Shown here in pieces: positions 31,838 to 42,654 of a stretch of 64,000 bases of DNA. Within the stretch, counting starts at the first letter, position 1, and each line of letters starts with the position of its first letter. The DNA comes from Hippopus hippopus. Lineage: Eukaryota; Mollusca; Bivalvia; Cardiida; Cardiidae. The notes beneath the pieces were generated by a model that was given only the letters and a program-made list of their open reading frames with translations, was not told where the DNA came from and did no database searches. The stretch covers positions 44,032,311-44,096,310 of the forward strand of contig OX328106.1 of assembly GCA_946811185.2 (NCBI GenBank), read 5' to 3'. The position numbers and the translations under genes are program-made.

Positions 31838-32048
31838 TTAACACTTAAGCTGCTAAGCGCGACTCACTGACCTTTAGCGGACAGAGTAGATCAAGATCAG
31901 ACTGCACAGAACGTGCAGTCTGATCTTGGATCTACACTGTCCGTTAAAGAGATATTTTTCTCAAAAAAAAAACAAAATAAGTTTGAAACAACATTATTCG
32001 GGTTTTTTACTATCGGCTTGAAAGTTTTATTTAACTTTTTTAGTAAAG
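31838..32048 (-). mobile_element. Family C MITE, minus orientation
   Basis: ttaacacttaagctgctaag-cgcgactcactgacc, perfect hairpin agatcagactgcacag/aacgtgcagtctgatct, tactatcggcttgaaagttt, right end tagtaaag (terminal TTAA lost). Confidence 0.88.
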
Positions 32049-32970
32049 ATCTGAATAGTACCGACTTGTTGTCTTCTAGCCTGTAAAGTAGTTGAAAATT
32101 ATAGATAAAATCCCTCGGAAACAAAGTATAGTGAGCTTGTGATACGAACTATTATAATATTTAGTTGTCAAAACATAAATGTAAAGTTTAAATGGCCCTC
32201 TAAAAGGACAGATGGCTTTATTTTGTTAATGGTTTCAGTCTGCCCAACCCATTTGTATCATTACAAAGTGCAAGTCTTTATTTGACAGGCCGCTAAAACT
32301 CCGACTGTTTCGAAGTAAAAACCATTTAGACTGACTGTAATTGCGTATTCTTTTTCTGATACTACGTAGATCACAGCTGTTGTGTTGAGAAATGTCTATA
32401 TTGTTGGGTTCACTGCAAGTGTAAATATCCGGTTTAATCAGACAATTATTTAAATGTGGTTATTTTTCCCTCCATGGCTGACATTGTACCAAGGCACTCT
32501 TAAGTAAACAGCAAAAACAAAAACAAAAACTTCGAGAATGTCAAGCTTGTAAAAGGACCTTATCCTTGTTGGTTAACAGCCCTAACAAAATTTTTAAAAA
32601 ACGGCAAAAGGGAAGCTAGGGCTGATTAAAAATACAATACTGTAAGAAGTTAAAACCATACAGGGTATTTCAGACGTACATGTACGTCACATGTATCTTA
32701 TCAGCACACTTATACGAAAAAGTTTTAAATAATTTTGTCAATAGAATATAATCTTATTTAGAACCTTTGCAGGAAAGGAACTGCGGGTATACAGTCATAT
32801 CTTCGTCAAAGTTTCAACAAAATTTTCAAAGTCTGTCTTCTACAAAATTGTTTTTGTTCTTGTTCGGGAAAATGTTTAATTATGCGATAAAACAAAACTA
32901 AAAGGAGAGTGCCTAACTCCGGAGTTGTCATTGGAAACCGATCCTACATCTGATAAAAAAAAAAAGAAAA
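32049..32970. other. About 0.9 kb with no recognised feature
   Basis: AT-rich single-copy-looking sequence; only short palindromes such as acgtacatgtacgt near 32676. No coding signal. Confidence 0.5.
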
Positions 32971-32971
32971 A

Positions 32972-33198
32972 TGAGCCATGCTATGTGAAAAGAGGGCTTA
33001 ATGCATTCGCCAAGAGTATAGAGGCCGAAACTTTTTGCTGTCAGTAAATTGTCAGCATGTCCAAGGACCATTCTACCTCAAGATTCATCCAGGTGTTATA
33101 CAAAATAGATTTTATGGATCTTTTATCATGTGATGACTTGCTTGTTAAGATGCAACACGGAAATGTAATAAACCCCCTTTCTGGCAGAGCATGGCTAA
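32972..33198 (+). mobile_element. Family A MITE, hairpin deleted
   Basis: tgagccatgctatgtgaaaa-gagggc, then agagtatagaggccgaaact: the paired gcctgcgcag core is absent. Right end tctggcagagcatggcta. ORFs on both strands here are repeat-derived. Confidence 0.85.
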
Positions 33199-34181
33199 TA
33201 TTTAAATCAAGAAGACGACGTGAGAAAAAAACCGTACTCCTATTCACTACAACGACATAGAAGACAAAAATGCTCTCAGCATCAGCACCCTTCTATAAGG
33301 TTCATGAAACGATAATGAGTTCTTTAATTGTTTGTGTCAGTGACAGATAAACTAATTTCCAGAGTTAAAACATCCTGTTCTCTCAATTTTTCTTGCTTAG
33401 TTAATTTCCATAATTTCAAAACTCAATTGTAAAAAAAAAAAATGACGCACAGATGATCATCCATTAACGTAACCGACATTAACTGCTTTCCTCCCTTCTT
33501 TATTATCACGTGAATTACATTCACTATACAGATTAACGCATGAAAAATATTAGTACACCTATGAGTACATGAAAAGGATTATCCCCTATCATATCATTGT
33601 TTTTGGGCACAAATAAGAGCCGCAATGTATCGGTTAACAGTTGCAACTCTAGGATATAGATATCGTAAATTGGTCCTCAAGGGGCCGCAGCATAAACCTA
33701 TCGTCAATTTTTACCAATCGCAAGTCACTGTTCATTCGTTTCAGACTAACAGGTGTGGTATACCAAGAGGTGGTTGAAAGGACAGCATTTACAGCGACGC
33801 GAAAATAGCAAAAATACTATCAAGTAAGCAATACGGCGTATTTGTCATTATGACTATAGAACTACAATAAATTTCAAATAAACTTCGATCAAGCATAAAT
33901 GCAATTTTAGTTTTAAATTAAACCAAGCCATTAAAATGTGTAAGTTATTCGACTTGCATCCAAAATAGGAATCTTATCTGTAGGTTTATTGCAAATTTAC
34001 AGGTGGTAAATTTTTAGACAACTAATAGCTCAGGCTTTCTACGACATTTATAGATCTCGGATCAGAGATAGCGTCTTCAAGGAGAAGGAGGTTCAGACAG
34101 GTCAAAATTTATACTTGTTCATGGCCTTCAGCCGAAAACTTCTGTATGTCTTATAGCAGGCCACATTTTGGCAAATACAAT
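33199..34181. other. About 1 kb with no recognised feature
   Basis: No inverted repeats, SINE boxes or coding signal recognised. Confidence 0.5.
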
Positions 34182-34408
34182 TGAGCCATGCTCTATGAAA
34201 AGGGGGCTTAATGCATCTGCGCAGGCTGACCTGGGCCAAAACTTTTCGCTATTGGTCAATTTTCTGTATGTCAAAAGACTAGTCTACCTCAGGATGCAGT
34301 CGGCTGTTGGACAAAATTGACTTTTTGGATTCATGAACATGTGATGACATGCTTGGTATCATGTATCACGGAGATGCATTAAGCCCCATTTTGTCAGAGC
34401 ATGGCTCA
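34182..34408 (+). mobile_element. Family A MITE, left hairpin arm deleted
   Basis: tgagccatgctctatgaaaa-ggggg..gcatctgcgcaggctgacct: deletion joins the subterminal gcatctgc directly to the right hairpin arm, at a shared ctgcgcag. Right end gtcagagcatggctca. Abuts the next, inverted A copy. Confidence 0.88.
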
Positions 34409-34593
34409 GTTGATCCATGTCCTGGGAAAAGGTGATGTACAGCATCTTCTTGATGCATTGTACCAAGCAAGTCATCACAGAATTATGGATCCATAGGATC
34501 CATTTTGTTTAGCAAGTGTTTTGTCCAGCAGGCTGACCTGAGTCAATACTCTTTTAAAATGCATTGAACCCCCTTTTCACAGAGCATAGTTGA
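34409..34593 (-). mobile_element. Family A MITE, minus, internally deleted
   Basis: gttgatccatgtcctgggaa, accaagcaagtcatcacaga-attatggatcc, then a jump to cagcaggctgacctgagtca and cacagagcatagttga. Together with the preceding copy it forms an inverted pair with no spacer. Confidence 0.8.
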
Positions 34594-34889
34594 ATAATGG
34601 GTTGCTCGTAACTGTACTCTCCATTTTCAGACTTCTTTTAACTTAAACTACTCAAAGCTTGCTATGCACCAAGAATATTGTTGTACATATCTTAGGTTGT
34701 AGTTAAATTTTTAGTATTTTTTCTTGTTGAACATGTCGTGTACATTGTGCTTTATTTATCATTGTATATAAAGATTTTACACTTGTTATGCACTCTTTTG
34801 ATTCTATTTCTATTTTTAACTGGATGGTCACTAAAACGGTTATTTTTTTCCAAAACGAGTAAAAAACGGAATTTGCGAAAAGCGCTAGC

Positions 34890-35225
34890 GATTAATTAGG
34901 TACGGTCCTAATAACGAGTATGTGACCCGTTGCAATCAATGACAGCTTGTCATCGTCTTTGCATGCCCCCAGTTAGGTTTTGGATAACCATTTATGGAAC
35001 TGAATTCCATTCCTCGACAAGGGATCCACCGAGTTGCTGGGGCTGAAAGGGCTGACATACGGATCTGCAACTCATTCCACGTGTGTTCAATTGGATTTAA
35101 GTCGGGGGAACGGGATGGCCAATACATACGCTGGATGCCCTCCCTTTGCAAGTACTCTTGGACAACATGGGCCGTGTGAGAATTATCGTCCTTTGAAATG
35201 AGCCCATTGCCAACAGCACCAGCAT
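34890..35225 (-). pseudogene. Tc1/mariner-type transposase, C-terminal remnant
   Basis: On the minus strand one frame reads GLISKDDNSHTAHVVQEYLQ followed by REGIQRMYWPSRSPDLNPIE and HTWNELQIRM. DDN and SPDLNPIEH..W match the second catalytic Asp and final Glu motifs of the Tc1 DDE domain. The D-to-E spacing is 32 rather than the usual 34 residues: the family's DNARPH block is shortened to DNSH, a likely 6-bp deletion. Downstream, another frame gives LVEEWNSVP, a stop, then MQRR and IDCNGSHT, so there is a frameshift and at least one stop. No N-terminal part is present. Non-functional. Confidence 0.85.
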
Positions 35226-35259
35226 AACCTTACCTATGTGTCGGGAATTTCATCTCGTA

Positions 35260-35450
35260 GAAGTCACCACGTAATTCTTTTTAACAATCGACTGGATCTT
35301 GAGGTGGAATGGTCCTTTGACATGTGTAAAATTAACCTATGGCAAAAAGTTTCGACCAATGCCAACTTGCACGAACTGCACAGGCTGACAGTGGTCGATA
35401 CTTTTTGCAGATACATTAAGCCTCTTTTCAAAGAGCATTGTCCATTTGTC
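35260..35450 (-). mobile_element. Family A MITE, minus, left-truncated
   Basis: aagtcaccacgtaattcttt, aacaatcgactggatcttga-ggtgg, hairpin decayed (gccaacttgcacgaactgca-caggctgac), right end gcagatacattaagcctctt-ttcaaagagcattg. Lies just beyond the transposase remnant. The 120- and 62-codon ORFs are repeat-derived. Confidence 0.75.
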
Positions 35451-36048
35451 AATACAAACCGAGAACTTGGCGAGAAGTTAATAGAGATTATCAGTATATA
35501 TTTGAACTACTTGAAATCTTTCAAACCCTCTCCAGTTGTCAGTCTATCGGGTAGAAAAAAAAAAACAATAAACCTGCTGTTTTCATCAGCACTCTTTTAA
35601 CTTTAATCTCCAATCTGTGGATTAATGATGCACTAGGACTTAATCCCAAATAATAATCTGAAACTGTTTCCTTTTGCAGACGTCGATCCTCTTCTTCTTT
35701 CGATATCTACCTTGTTAAATCTGGGTAAACTCATTATTTGCTCTCTTTATATGTGCAAAAGCAAATTAAAAATGAAATGCACTGACCTCGTCATTTTGTG
35801 ATCTATCTGTTCAATGATCAAGAGTCCAGCTTCGTGTTACCTGTTACCTGTTTCTTGAAATCTTCTATAGGCGGTTGCCTCTTGGATTCTTTTCTTTAGG
35901 TTTGTCCGTAGTGCCCGCTTCCAGTCTGTAACACTCAGGACTAAACTTCGCAGGATTATTTCTCCACGCTTGTTGCTAGTTCCATGCAGGCCCTGAATAA
36001 ATTCCGGAATGAAATCCAAGTCTCTTTTTTTTTTATGAATCTATCTCT

Positions 36049-36260
36049 TAAACTTTTTCTGCGTCAAATATATAAACCAGACCTCTTTGACAATGAAATG
36101 ACAATTCACCGAAAGTCAAATATTTGAAGCTTACAGGTTCACTGTTTGACTATACAAGCGGACGATGTAGACCTAAGATCAAACTGTACGTTCTGTGCGG
36201 TCTGGTCTTGGATTATGTAGTCCACAAAAGCCTCTTGTATTACATATATTTGAAAGATCT
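36049..36260 (+). mobile_element. Family D MITE
   Basis: aactttttctgcgtcaaata-tataaacc, tatacaagcggacgatgtag-acc, hairpin agatcaaactgtacg/ttctgtgcggtctggtct (G-T type changes), cacaaaagcctcttgt. Confidence 0.7.
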
Positions 36261-36568
36261 AACGTAAGGATATTATGTTTCATTCGTCAATAATTGATTT
36301 TGTAGCAGTTATCAACCGTTTCGGTTATAGTAAGCATACATCAATTAGATATATCTCCAAAAACAGATGTACTTCTACAAAACCTTTTAAGTTTCCCGTC
36401 GTCTCTAAATGTCAGATTTCGTCTTCAACAGGATCGAAATGGTTTGTTAGTCGGCACTCTTTCTCTAATACCGCCTACTTTCTTGAATGATATTCATTTC
36501 GCCCAATTCAGACTCCTTTAAATGTTAGAGATTTGTGGATTTTTAAGTTTACTATTTTTTCTGCTAGA

Positions 36569-36780
36569 TTAACCCTTAGGCTGCTAAGCGCGACTTGCTG
36601 ACCCATTGCGGACAGTGTAGATCAAGATCAGACTGCACAGAACGTGCAGTCTGATCTTTGATCTACACTGTCCGATAAGGAGATATAATTCCCCAAAGCA
36701 TAACTTTGAAATAGCAATATTTGGGTTTTTAATATCGAATTGAAAATTTAATTTTAGTTATTAAGCTGGATAAGTGTTAA
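36569..36780 (-). mobile_element. Family C MITE, minus, full length
   Basis: ttaacccttaggctgctaag-cgcgactt, perfect hairpin gtgtagatcaagatcagact-gcac/agaacgtgcagtctgatctt, tttgggtttttaatatcgaa, ends tggataagtgttaa. Confidence 0.92.
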
Positions 36781-37490
36781 GAACACTATTTCTGCTTTTG
36801 TTGAGAAGAATTCTGACAATCCAATAACAGTTCTACGGACAAATAGTATCTTTTATGACACCGTCACAACAAAGCCGTTAGGCGCAAATTGTCTTCCGTT
36901 GGGATTAGGATGGTAACTGAAGGTCATATTTTGCTGTTGACAGAAAACAAGCAATTACCTTTACTGCTTCCGTGCGTCAATTTAATTTTAGAGGGCCTCC
37001 AAAAGGTATATGTGTAGTCTGAACGTAGGCTTAACTTATTTTTATTAAGGTAAAAAAAATGCCAGTGGCAAGATAGAGAGCCGTGTTATTGTAATTTCTT
37101 TTTTTAAAATGTCCAGTTTGTTTACCCGGCATTTGACGGGTTATTAGCCGTTGGGTTTAGGGATAATAAGAAAATCCCAAATGTTCCCAAGGATTTCTTT
37201 GTGGTGTAACTCCGTTACTGGACTATTAAGGCGGAAAACGAATTCATACACTGCTTCTATAGTTAACTTGTTGGCGATTTACTTAAAGGCCCGTAATTAA
37301 TTTTTAAAAGCTTTCGGGTAACCAACATTTCTCTTTTTTTCTTCCATGTTTTCTGCCGTGTCAATGAGAAATCTGGTGTGGTTGGGTTGAAAGGACGTTT
37401 TTCCTGTATGCAATCTTATCTGCGTTCTTCATTAACCACTATGCTGATCCAATCTGGCCATTAACAGACTTGATATTGCAATTATTACTA
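36781..37490. other. About 0.7 kb with no recognised feature
   Basis: No repeat or coding signal recognised, apart from a short aattc/ccaat pattern of no evident meaning. Confidence 0.4.
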
Positions 37491-37499
37491 TTTTAGCTT

Positions 37500-37735
37500 C
37501 CTTGGGCCGAATGTGATCAAAGTGATCTTTTGTTATCGTGCTGTCTCCGTCGTCCGTCGTGTTTCATCCAGCGTCTGTCGTACAGGCGTCTACAATTACC
37601 CGATGTGCACTCCTAAGGTCAACTTCTCAATCCACTCTAGAGACCACATTGTCGGTCCACAACTTTATGAATCCAGATCATTTTATTCAGGTGAGCGCTT
37701 TAGGGCCAATGGCCCTCCTCTTGTTTTTTGGTCGC
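37500..37735 (+). mobile_element. Molluscan repeat with terminal hairpin (fragment)
   Basis: gtgatcaaagtgatcttttg, ctgtctccgtcgtccgtcgt-g, actctagagaccacattgtc, and an end gtgagcgctttagggccaat-ggccctcctcttg with the short hairpin agggccaatggccct. I recall similar text in many molluscan genomes; a Helitron-type 3' hairpin is possible but unproven. The ORFs of 93 and 123 codons are derived from it. Confidence 0.55.
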
Positions 37736-37939
37736 TTTGCTTACTTGGCAATCTATGGGTTAATAGCCGACAGATTGAAGAAAAACTGGAGTGATTTTGT
37801 GATGTTCCCAAGGAACTCATTTTGGTGTACTTTTGTCATTTTTTTCTTTTCAATATGGACAGAAATGGCGAATATTCCGATTTCACGGCTTCCAGATCTG
37901 TTTTGTTAATTGCTTTTGACATTAGAACGTCTATAGGTC

Positions 37940-38045
37940 CCCTCCCGTCGGTTGCTCAGCACATCTATGCTTTTTGTGGACGGAATATTCAAGATCAGGT
38001 TGCACAGAACAGACACTGTAATCTTGGATCTACACTGTCAGGTAT
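37940..38045 (-). mobile_element. Family D-type fragment
   Basis: ggttgctcagcacatctatg-ctttttgtggacgg, decayed hairpin (agatcaggttgcacag..cactgtaatctt) and ggatctacactgtcag. Confidence 0.5.
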
Positions 38046-38154
38046 TCTGTAGATATATGGCCTGCCCGATCAGTTTTAAAACATGCAATGGATCAAGTTG
38101 TGATTTGACTGACTGAAAAAGTCCAATTCTCTGATGAAGAAGTTTTTTTTTTTT

Positions 38155-38336
38155 TAGAAAAGTGTGAGAAAAGGAGAAAATGTTGGTAACCAGTATTTTC
38201 TTCTTTTCCTAACTGGATTCCATCTTATCACAGGAAGAAATCATTATTTGTGCTTTATTTCATTTGTCGTCTGCAAACGCTTTCATTTTGGACAAGACTG
38301 TTAGTGTAGGATTTTGTGGTCTGGTAAAGGATCAAA
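38155..38336 (-). mobile_element. Family E MITE, minus
   Basis: Hairpin aaaggagaaaatgttgg/taaccagtattttcttctttt, then tttgtcgtctgcaaacgctt-tcattttggacaagac and a right end ggtctggtaaagg. Confidence 0.7.
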
Positions 38337-38739
38337 GGTTGGGGTTAATACAAGCACCCAATCTACATTAAATATGTATGGAGTTTGTAATGTAACAACA
38401 AACCGACTGGGTCTTTTATGATTTTATATTCCTCCTTCTCACCTACTCTATTATACAATCGTTCTACACCCACTTTTTATTCTTCACGACTGCACAAACT
38501 AGTGTTATGAAAAGCACATGTCAGCCTCTTTTCAAATACTGACCCGTTTTCATGGAAGTTTCAAAATTTGAGGAGGATAAATACTTGAATATAACGGAAC
38601 AGAACAGTAGTTTTATTCTTTATAATTCCTAGAACTCATTGTATTTTAGAAAAAAATAGAGCATTGTTTACAGGGAGTAAGGTCGAAGATCTATGAACAA
38701 AGGCTTCGACAGTAATGTGACAAACACACTGAACTATAT

Positions 38740-39001
38740 GTGTCATGCTCCGGCAAAAGAGGGCTTAATGCATCTACGTAATCCATAGTACAAACCAAAC
38801 CATCATAAACTTATGGATCCATAATATCCACTTTTTGTAAAAAACGAATTAATTATGAGGTAGACTGGCCCTTGGACATACAAAGTAATTGACCAATAGC
38901 GAAAAGTTTCGGCCCAGGTCAGCCTGCGCGGACTGCGCAGGCTGACCTGAGTCGATAGTTTTCGCAGATGCATTAAGCCCCCTTTTCACAGAGAATGGTT
39001 C
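38740..39001 (-). mobile_element. Family A MITE, minus, full length
   Basis: tgtcatgctccggcaaaaga, aaaagtttcggcccaggtca-gcctgcgcg/gactgcgcaggctgacctga-gtcga hairpin, right end cacagagaatggttca. ATAT flanks both ends. Confidence 0.9.
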
Positions 39002-39056
39002 ATATACATATGTTTTTTTCCACATTTTGTTCCAGACCAATTATATTAGAAGTATA

Positions 39057-39538
39057 TCAGACATGCTCTATGAAGGGGGGAATTTAATGCACCTTCAAAA
39101 AGTATCGATGTAGGTCAGCCTGCGCACCTGGGTAGAAACGTTTTTCTGTTGGTAAATTTTCTGCATTTCAGAAGACCAGTGTACTTCATGATTCCGTCTA
39201 TTGTTAGACAAAATGGATCTTATGGAATCATTATATGACTTGCAACATGTGAAAAGGGGCATTCGGACATTTGCGTAAAGTTTCATCTCGGATCAGTCTG
39301 TGCAGTCCGCGCAGGCTAATCCGAGACCGCACTTTACGACTACATTAGATTTTGTCCTACAGTAGACATGCACAATACAGACTATTACAAAGAAACGGAA
39401 AGTGCAGGCTGATCCGAGACGACAATTTAGGCAAATGTCCGAATGCCATTTTTCGCGTGTTGCAAGCCATTTGATGACAAGCTTGTATACTGCATCATGG
39501 AGCTGCATTAAACCCCTTTCCACCAGAGCGCCGCTCAT
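39057..39538 (+). mobile_element. Family A MITE split by a family B element
   Basis: Left part 39057-39233: acatgctctatgaagggggg..caaaaagtatcgatgtaggtca-gcctgcgca (right hairpin arm deleted)..tagacaaaatggatcttatg-gaatcatt. Right part 39471-39538: ttgatgacaagcttgtatac, tgcatcatggagctgcatta-aaccc and cagagcgccgctca. Together they give the normal A layout, so B is the younger insertion. Confidence 0.85.
39234..39470. mobile_element. Family B MITE nested in family A
   Basis: atatgacttgcaacatgtga-aaaggggcattcgg, hairpin ctcggatcagtctgtgcag/tccgcgcaggctaatccgag, acagtagacatgcacaatac, shortened second half, end gcgtgttgcaagccat. Confidence 0.9.
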
Positions 39539-39617
39539 ATGTATTTAGTTTCATGGTTCTTTTTTTGTAGCCCAAATCCAAGTTCCCATAGCTTAGTTAC
39601 TGTTGATATGATATATT

Positions 39618-39883
39618 TGAGCCATGCTCTGTAAAAAGGGAGCTTAATGCATATCCGTGATGCATGATACCAACCAAGTCATTACATAATTATGGATCCG
39701 TAAAATCTTTTTTTTTTCCCAACAACCGACTGAATCATCAGCTAGAATGATCCTTTGACATGCAGAAAATTTAAAGAAAGCGAAACTTTTCGGCCCATGT
39801 CAGCCTGCGGGGAATGCGCAGGCTGACATAGGTCGACACTTTTCGCAAATGAATTAAGCCCCCTTTTCGCAGGGCATGACTCA
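39618..39883 (-). mobile_element. Family A MITE, minus, full length
   Basis: tgagccatgctctgtaaaaa-ggg, cgaaacttttcggcccatgt-cagcctgcg/ggaatgcgcaggctgacat hairpin, right end cgcagggcatgactca. Confidence 0.9.
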
Positions 39884-40142
39884 TTCAATTTCACCAGTTC
39901 AGAGACGAGCTAAAATGAAAAACACTTGTCAAAGTTATCAGATAAATTAAACAAAAGGTGAGAGAAGTAACACTGTCAACAATGTTATCATCATATCCTC
40001 CTTCCAATGTCCAATTGATTCTGTGAGTTAAAGACCCTGACGGAATGAAAATTGTGTGTCCTAGTGTGCGTGTTTGGATTTTTACAACAAAAAGCAACTG
40101 AGACAACCCAGACAAAAACAGCAAAAACACCTACCTGGTGCA

Positions 40143-40351
40143 CTTACCCCTTCGGCGCCACAGGCGAAAACAGTGACTTTTGCGGACGGCATAGATCAAG
40201 ATCAGACTGCACAGAATGTGCAGTCTGATCTTTGATCTATACCGTCCGCTTGTGTAGTCCAGCCTATTCAATCAATTTGTAACTTTCAATAGATTGTATT
40301 TAGAGCCGTCCAAAGAGGCTGAGTTTATATATTTGGCGCTGAAAGAGTTAT
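40143..40351 (-). mobile_element. Family D MITE, minus, full length (reference copy)
   Basis: ttaccccttcggcgccacag-gcgaaaac, ttttgcggacggcatagatc, perfect hairpin aagatcagactgcacag/aatgtgcagtctgatctt, taccgtccgcttg, tagattgtatttagagccgt-ccaaagagg, ttggcgctgaaagagtta. Hairpin core identical to C; ends and interior different. Confidence 0.9.
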
Positions 40352-40392
40352 TGCAGATAAACAGCCTGAGGCATCTGTCATTTCATGAAAAT

Positions 40393-40669
40393 GGGCCATG
40401 CTCCACCAGCAAAAGGACGTTAATTGGATCTCCTTGATGCATTATACCAAACAAGTCGTTACATGATTATCGATCCATAAAAATCCATTATGTCAAACAA
40501 ACAATTGAGTGATAAGGTAGAATGGTTCTTGGAAAAACAAAGCAAAACAAAACAAAAGAAACAAAAAAAATGACGAAAAGCAAAAAGTTTCGACCCAGGT
40601 CAGCCGGCGCCGTCTGCGCAGGTTGACCTGGGTCGATACTGTTTGCCCCTTTTTGCAGAGCATGGCTCA
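40393..40669 (-). mobile_element. Family A MITE, minus
   Basis: gggccatgctccaccagcaa, a poly-A/caaaa insertion at 40535-40570, hairpin acccaggtcagccggcgcc/gtctgcgcaggttgacctgggt, right end ttgcagagcatggctca. Confidence 0.88.
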
Positions 40670-40999
40670 AATGCTCCAGCCGGTGCTGAAAAACTTACAC
40701 CAGTACCAAAACACTTGGCCCAGCTTAACTATTTTTCATTCATTAAAGGGAGGTAATTTAGTCAGGCATGATAAAATCGGCATGACTAGATATAGTTCAG
40801 TTGTATACATGTATAAGTTATCGACTTGTGTCTTTTGAAAGCATGACTGACGATACAATGTACATTGTCTGATGACAAAAACTGGAACTAGTTTGGAAGC
40901 GTTCAAATCGATATACAATTCTGTTTGCTTTAGACAATGCTTCTCGCCATTATTGCCAAACATGGAATAAATCAGAAAGGTAAATAGCTGTTTTACCCT

Positions 41000-41400
41000 T
41001 AACCCTTTATTAAACAAATCTGTGTTTTAACAATCCCAGAAGAATTCGTATGAAACATTATGAGAAAAGGAGAAAATGCTGATAACCGGCTCTTTCTCTG
41101 TTTCCCCCACAATATTTTTTTTTGTCTACTCAAAGAGAATTTTAATTATCCCTATCCTATCCTGCTAAATAAGTTATATTCAAGAAAAAAAATAATGTGA
41201 TTTCAAAAACTTATTTTTTGGAAGAAAAATATCTTCCCATCGGACAGTGTAGATCCAAGATCAGACTGCACGTTCTGTGCAGTCTGATCTTGATCTACAC
41301 TGTCCGCAAAAGCTCTGTGAGTCGCGCTTAGCAGCTTTTGAATTTGTCGTCTGAAAATACTTTCAGCCGCAGAGTAAAGTTTGTATTTTTTTCCTTTAAT
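41000..41400 (-). mobile_element. Family E MITE split by a family C element
   Basis: Left part 41000-41142: ttaaccctttattaaac, gtgttttaacaatccc, hairpin ggagaaaatgctgataaccggctctttctc. Right part from 41339: aatttgtcgtctgaaaatac-tttcagcc, the usual E text. C lies between. Confidence 0.65.
41143..41338 (+). mobile_element. Family C MITE nested in family E
   Basis: taattatccctatcctatcc-tgctaaat, perfect hairpin agatcagactgcacg/ttctgtgcagtctgatct, gtgagtcgcgcttagcagct. Confidence 0.85.
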
Positions 41401-41429
41401 ATAGAGTTAATGCTTTGAACCTTGCCTTA

Positions 41430-41515
41430 TATGCTTTTAAAAACGGTGTAGATCAAGATCAGACTTCACAAATCTAGTCTGATCTTAAATCTACACTTTC
41501 CGCTATTTGGCAAGA
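41430..41515. mobile_element. Family C/D hairpin fragment
   Basis: cggtgtagatcaagatcaga-cttcaca..aatctagtctgatcttaaat-ctacactttccgc. A further half-hairpin with agatcagactgcacag lies at 41690-41740. Confidence 0.65.
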
Positions 41516-41768
41516 CAAATCGACAAAGAATAAACTTGACCTTGGTACAGTTTCATCATCTTTACTGACACAGAATGTCCATTTCTTTTTTTTTTTTCAG
41601 TACCAAGGGTTTAATTGAATCTTGGATAAGTTTCTGGGTGTATCCTTTTCACTGACATGTTTAGCAGTTTAGCATTAGTAGTCACAAAAGACAGTGTAGA
41701 ATAAGATCAGACTGCACAGGTCAGGCTATCTGATCATTTTGCATTCTTTTCCTCCCCTACCCCGACAT

Positions 41769-41983
41769 TTAGCCCTTAGGCAGCTAAGTGCGACCCAAGG
41801 ACCGTTTGCGGACAGTGTAGATAAAGATCAGACTGCACAGAATGTGCTGTCTGATCTTGAATCTACACTGTCCGATAAGGAGATATTTTTTTCTTTCCAA
41901 AATTACCTTTGAAATAGTAAAATTTGGATTTTTTACTACAGGCTTAAAAGTTTCATTTAAAATATTTAGCAGATTAATGGTTA
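41769..41983 (-). mobile_element. Family C MITE, minus
   Basis: ttagcccttaggcagctaag-tgcgaccc, hairpin aaagatcagactgcacag/aatgtgctgtctgatctt, ggattttttactacaggctt, ends agattaatggttaa. Confidence 0.9.
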
Positions 41984-42345
41984 AGAATGGCATTCTGTGT
42001 CAACAGACGGCAGAACGTTCACTCCCCAATATTGAAATCAGACCACAATCTATATGTGACTCCAATGGAGCAATTTAACAGGGTAAAAACGCTGAAAAAA
42101 GCAAAAAAAAAAATCGATTACCAACTTTTCTCTCCTTTTTCCTCATCTTTTTTTTTTAATTCAAAAAGCATTTTTTTTTCCTCCTGCGTCGTGAAAAACA
42201 CAAATGGTTCTGTGAATGGTTTAGCACTCGGTGAAGGACGAATTCATTTACACTGCAACAAAGGAGCTAATGGTTTTGTTTTTTTTTTTAGAAGGAAAGA
42301 GCGCATGTTTGTGGCTAATAACTTTTTACCAAACGGCCCCGTGTT

Positions 42346-42635
42346 TTAAAGGTACATCCTTACAGCCAGAAAAAAACGAGGTAAAAATTTGATAAACTGT
42401 AGAATGGTTCAAAATTTAGTTAGCTGTGTACAAATACTGTAGATAAATTACTGATACATATTGTGTAAGGGATAAATACATGATGAGAAATCTTCGATTT
42501 AAAACCGTAATCTATGCACCTTTGCAACCGTCAGGGGCAAAATTTGGCATTAAGATACAAGAATGATTATTGTATGATAGAATAAAGATGAAGTGGTTTA
42601 AAAACTGACTGAAAACGAGCATAGATTTATCTCTA
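42346..42635 (+). mobile_element. Family J repeat
   Basis: ggtacatccttacagccag, aatttgataaactgtagaat-ggttc, tgtgtaagggataaat, cgtaatctatgcacctttgc-aaccgtcaggggc, tggcattaagatacaag, ataaagatgaagtgg. About 70 bp shorter than the 20.6-kb copy by internal deletion. A family E end (actttttaccaaacggcccc-gtgtttta) lies just before it. Confidence 0.8.
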
Positions 42636-42654
42636 CTGACACGTAGGAACAAGC

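Noticed and set aside
37513..37909. ORFs of 93 and 123 codons with hydrophobic stretches
   Set aside because: They begin within a molluscan repeat end (ccgtcgtccgtcg.., agggccaatggccct) and have no domain.
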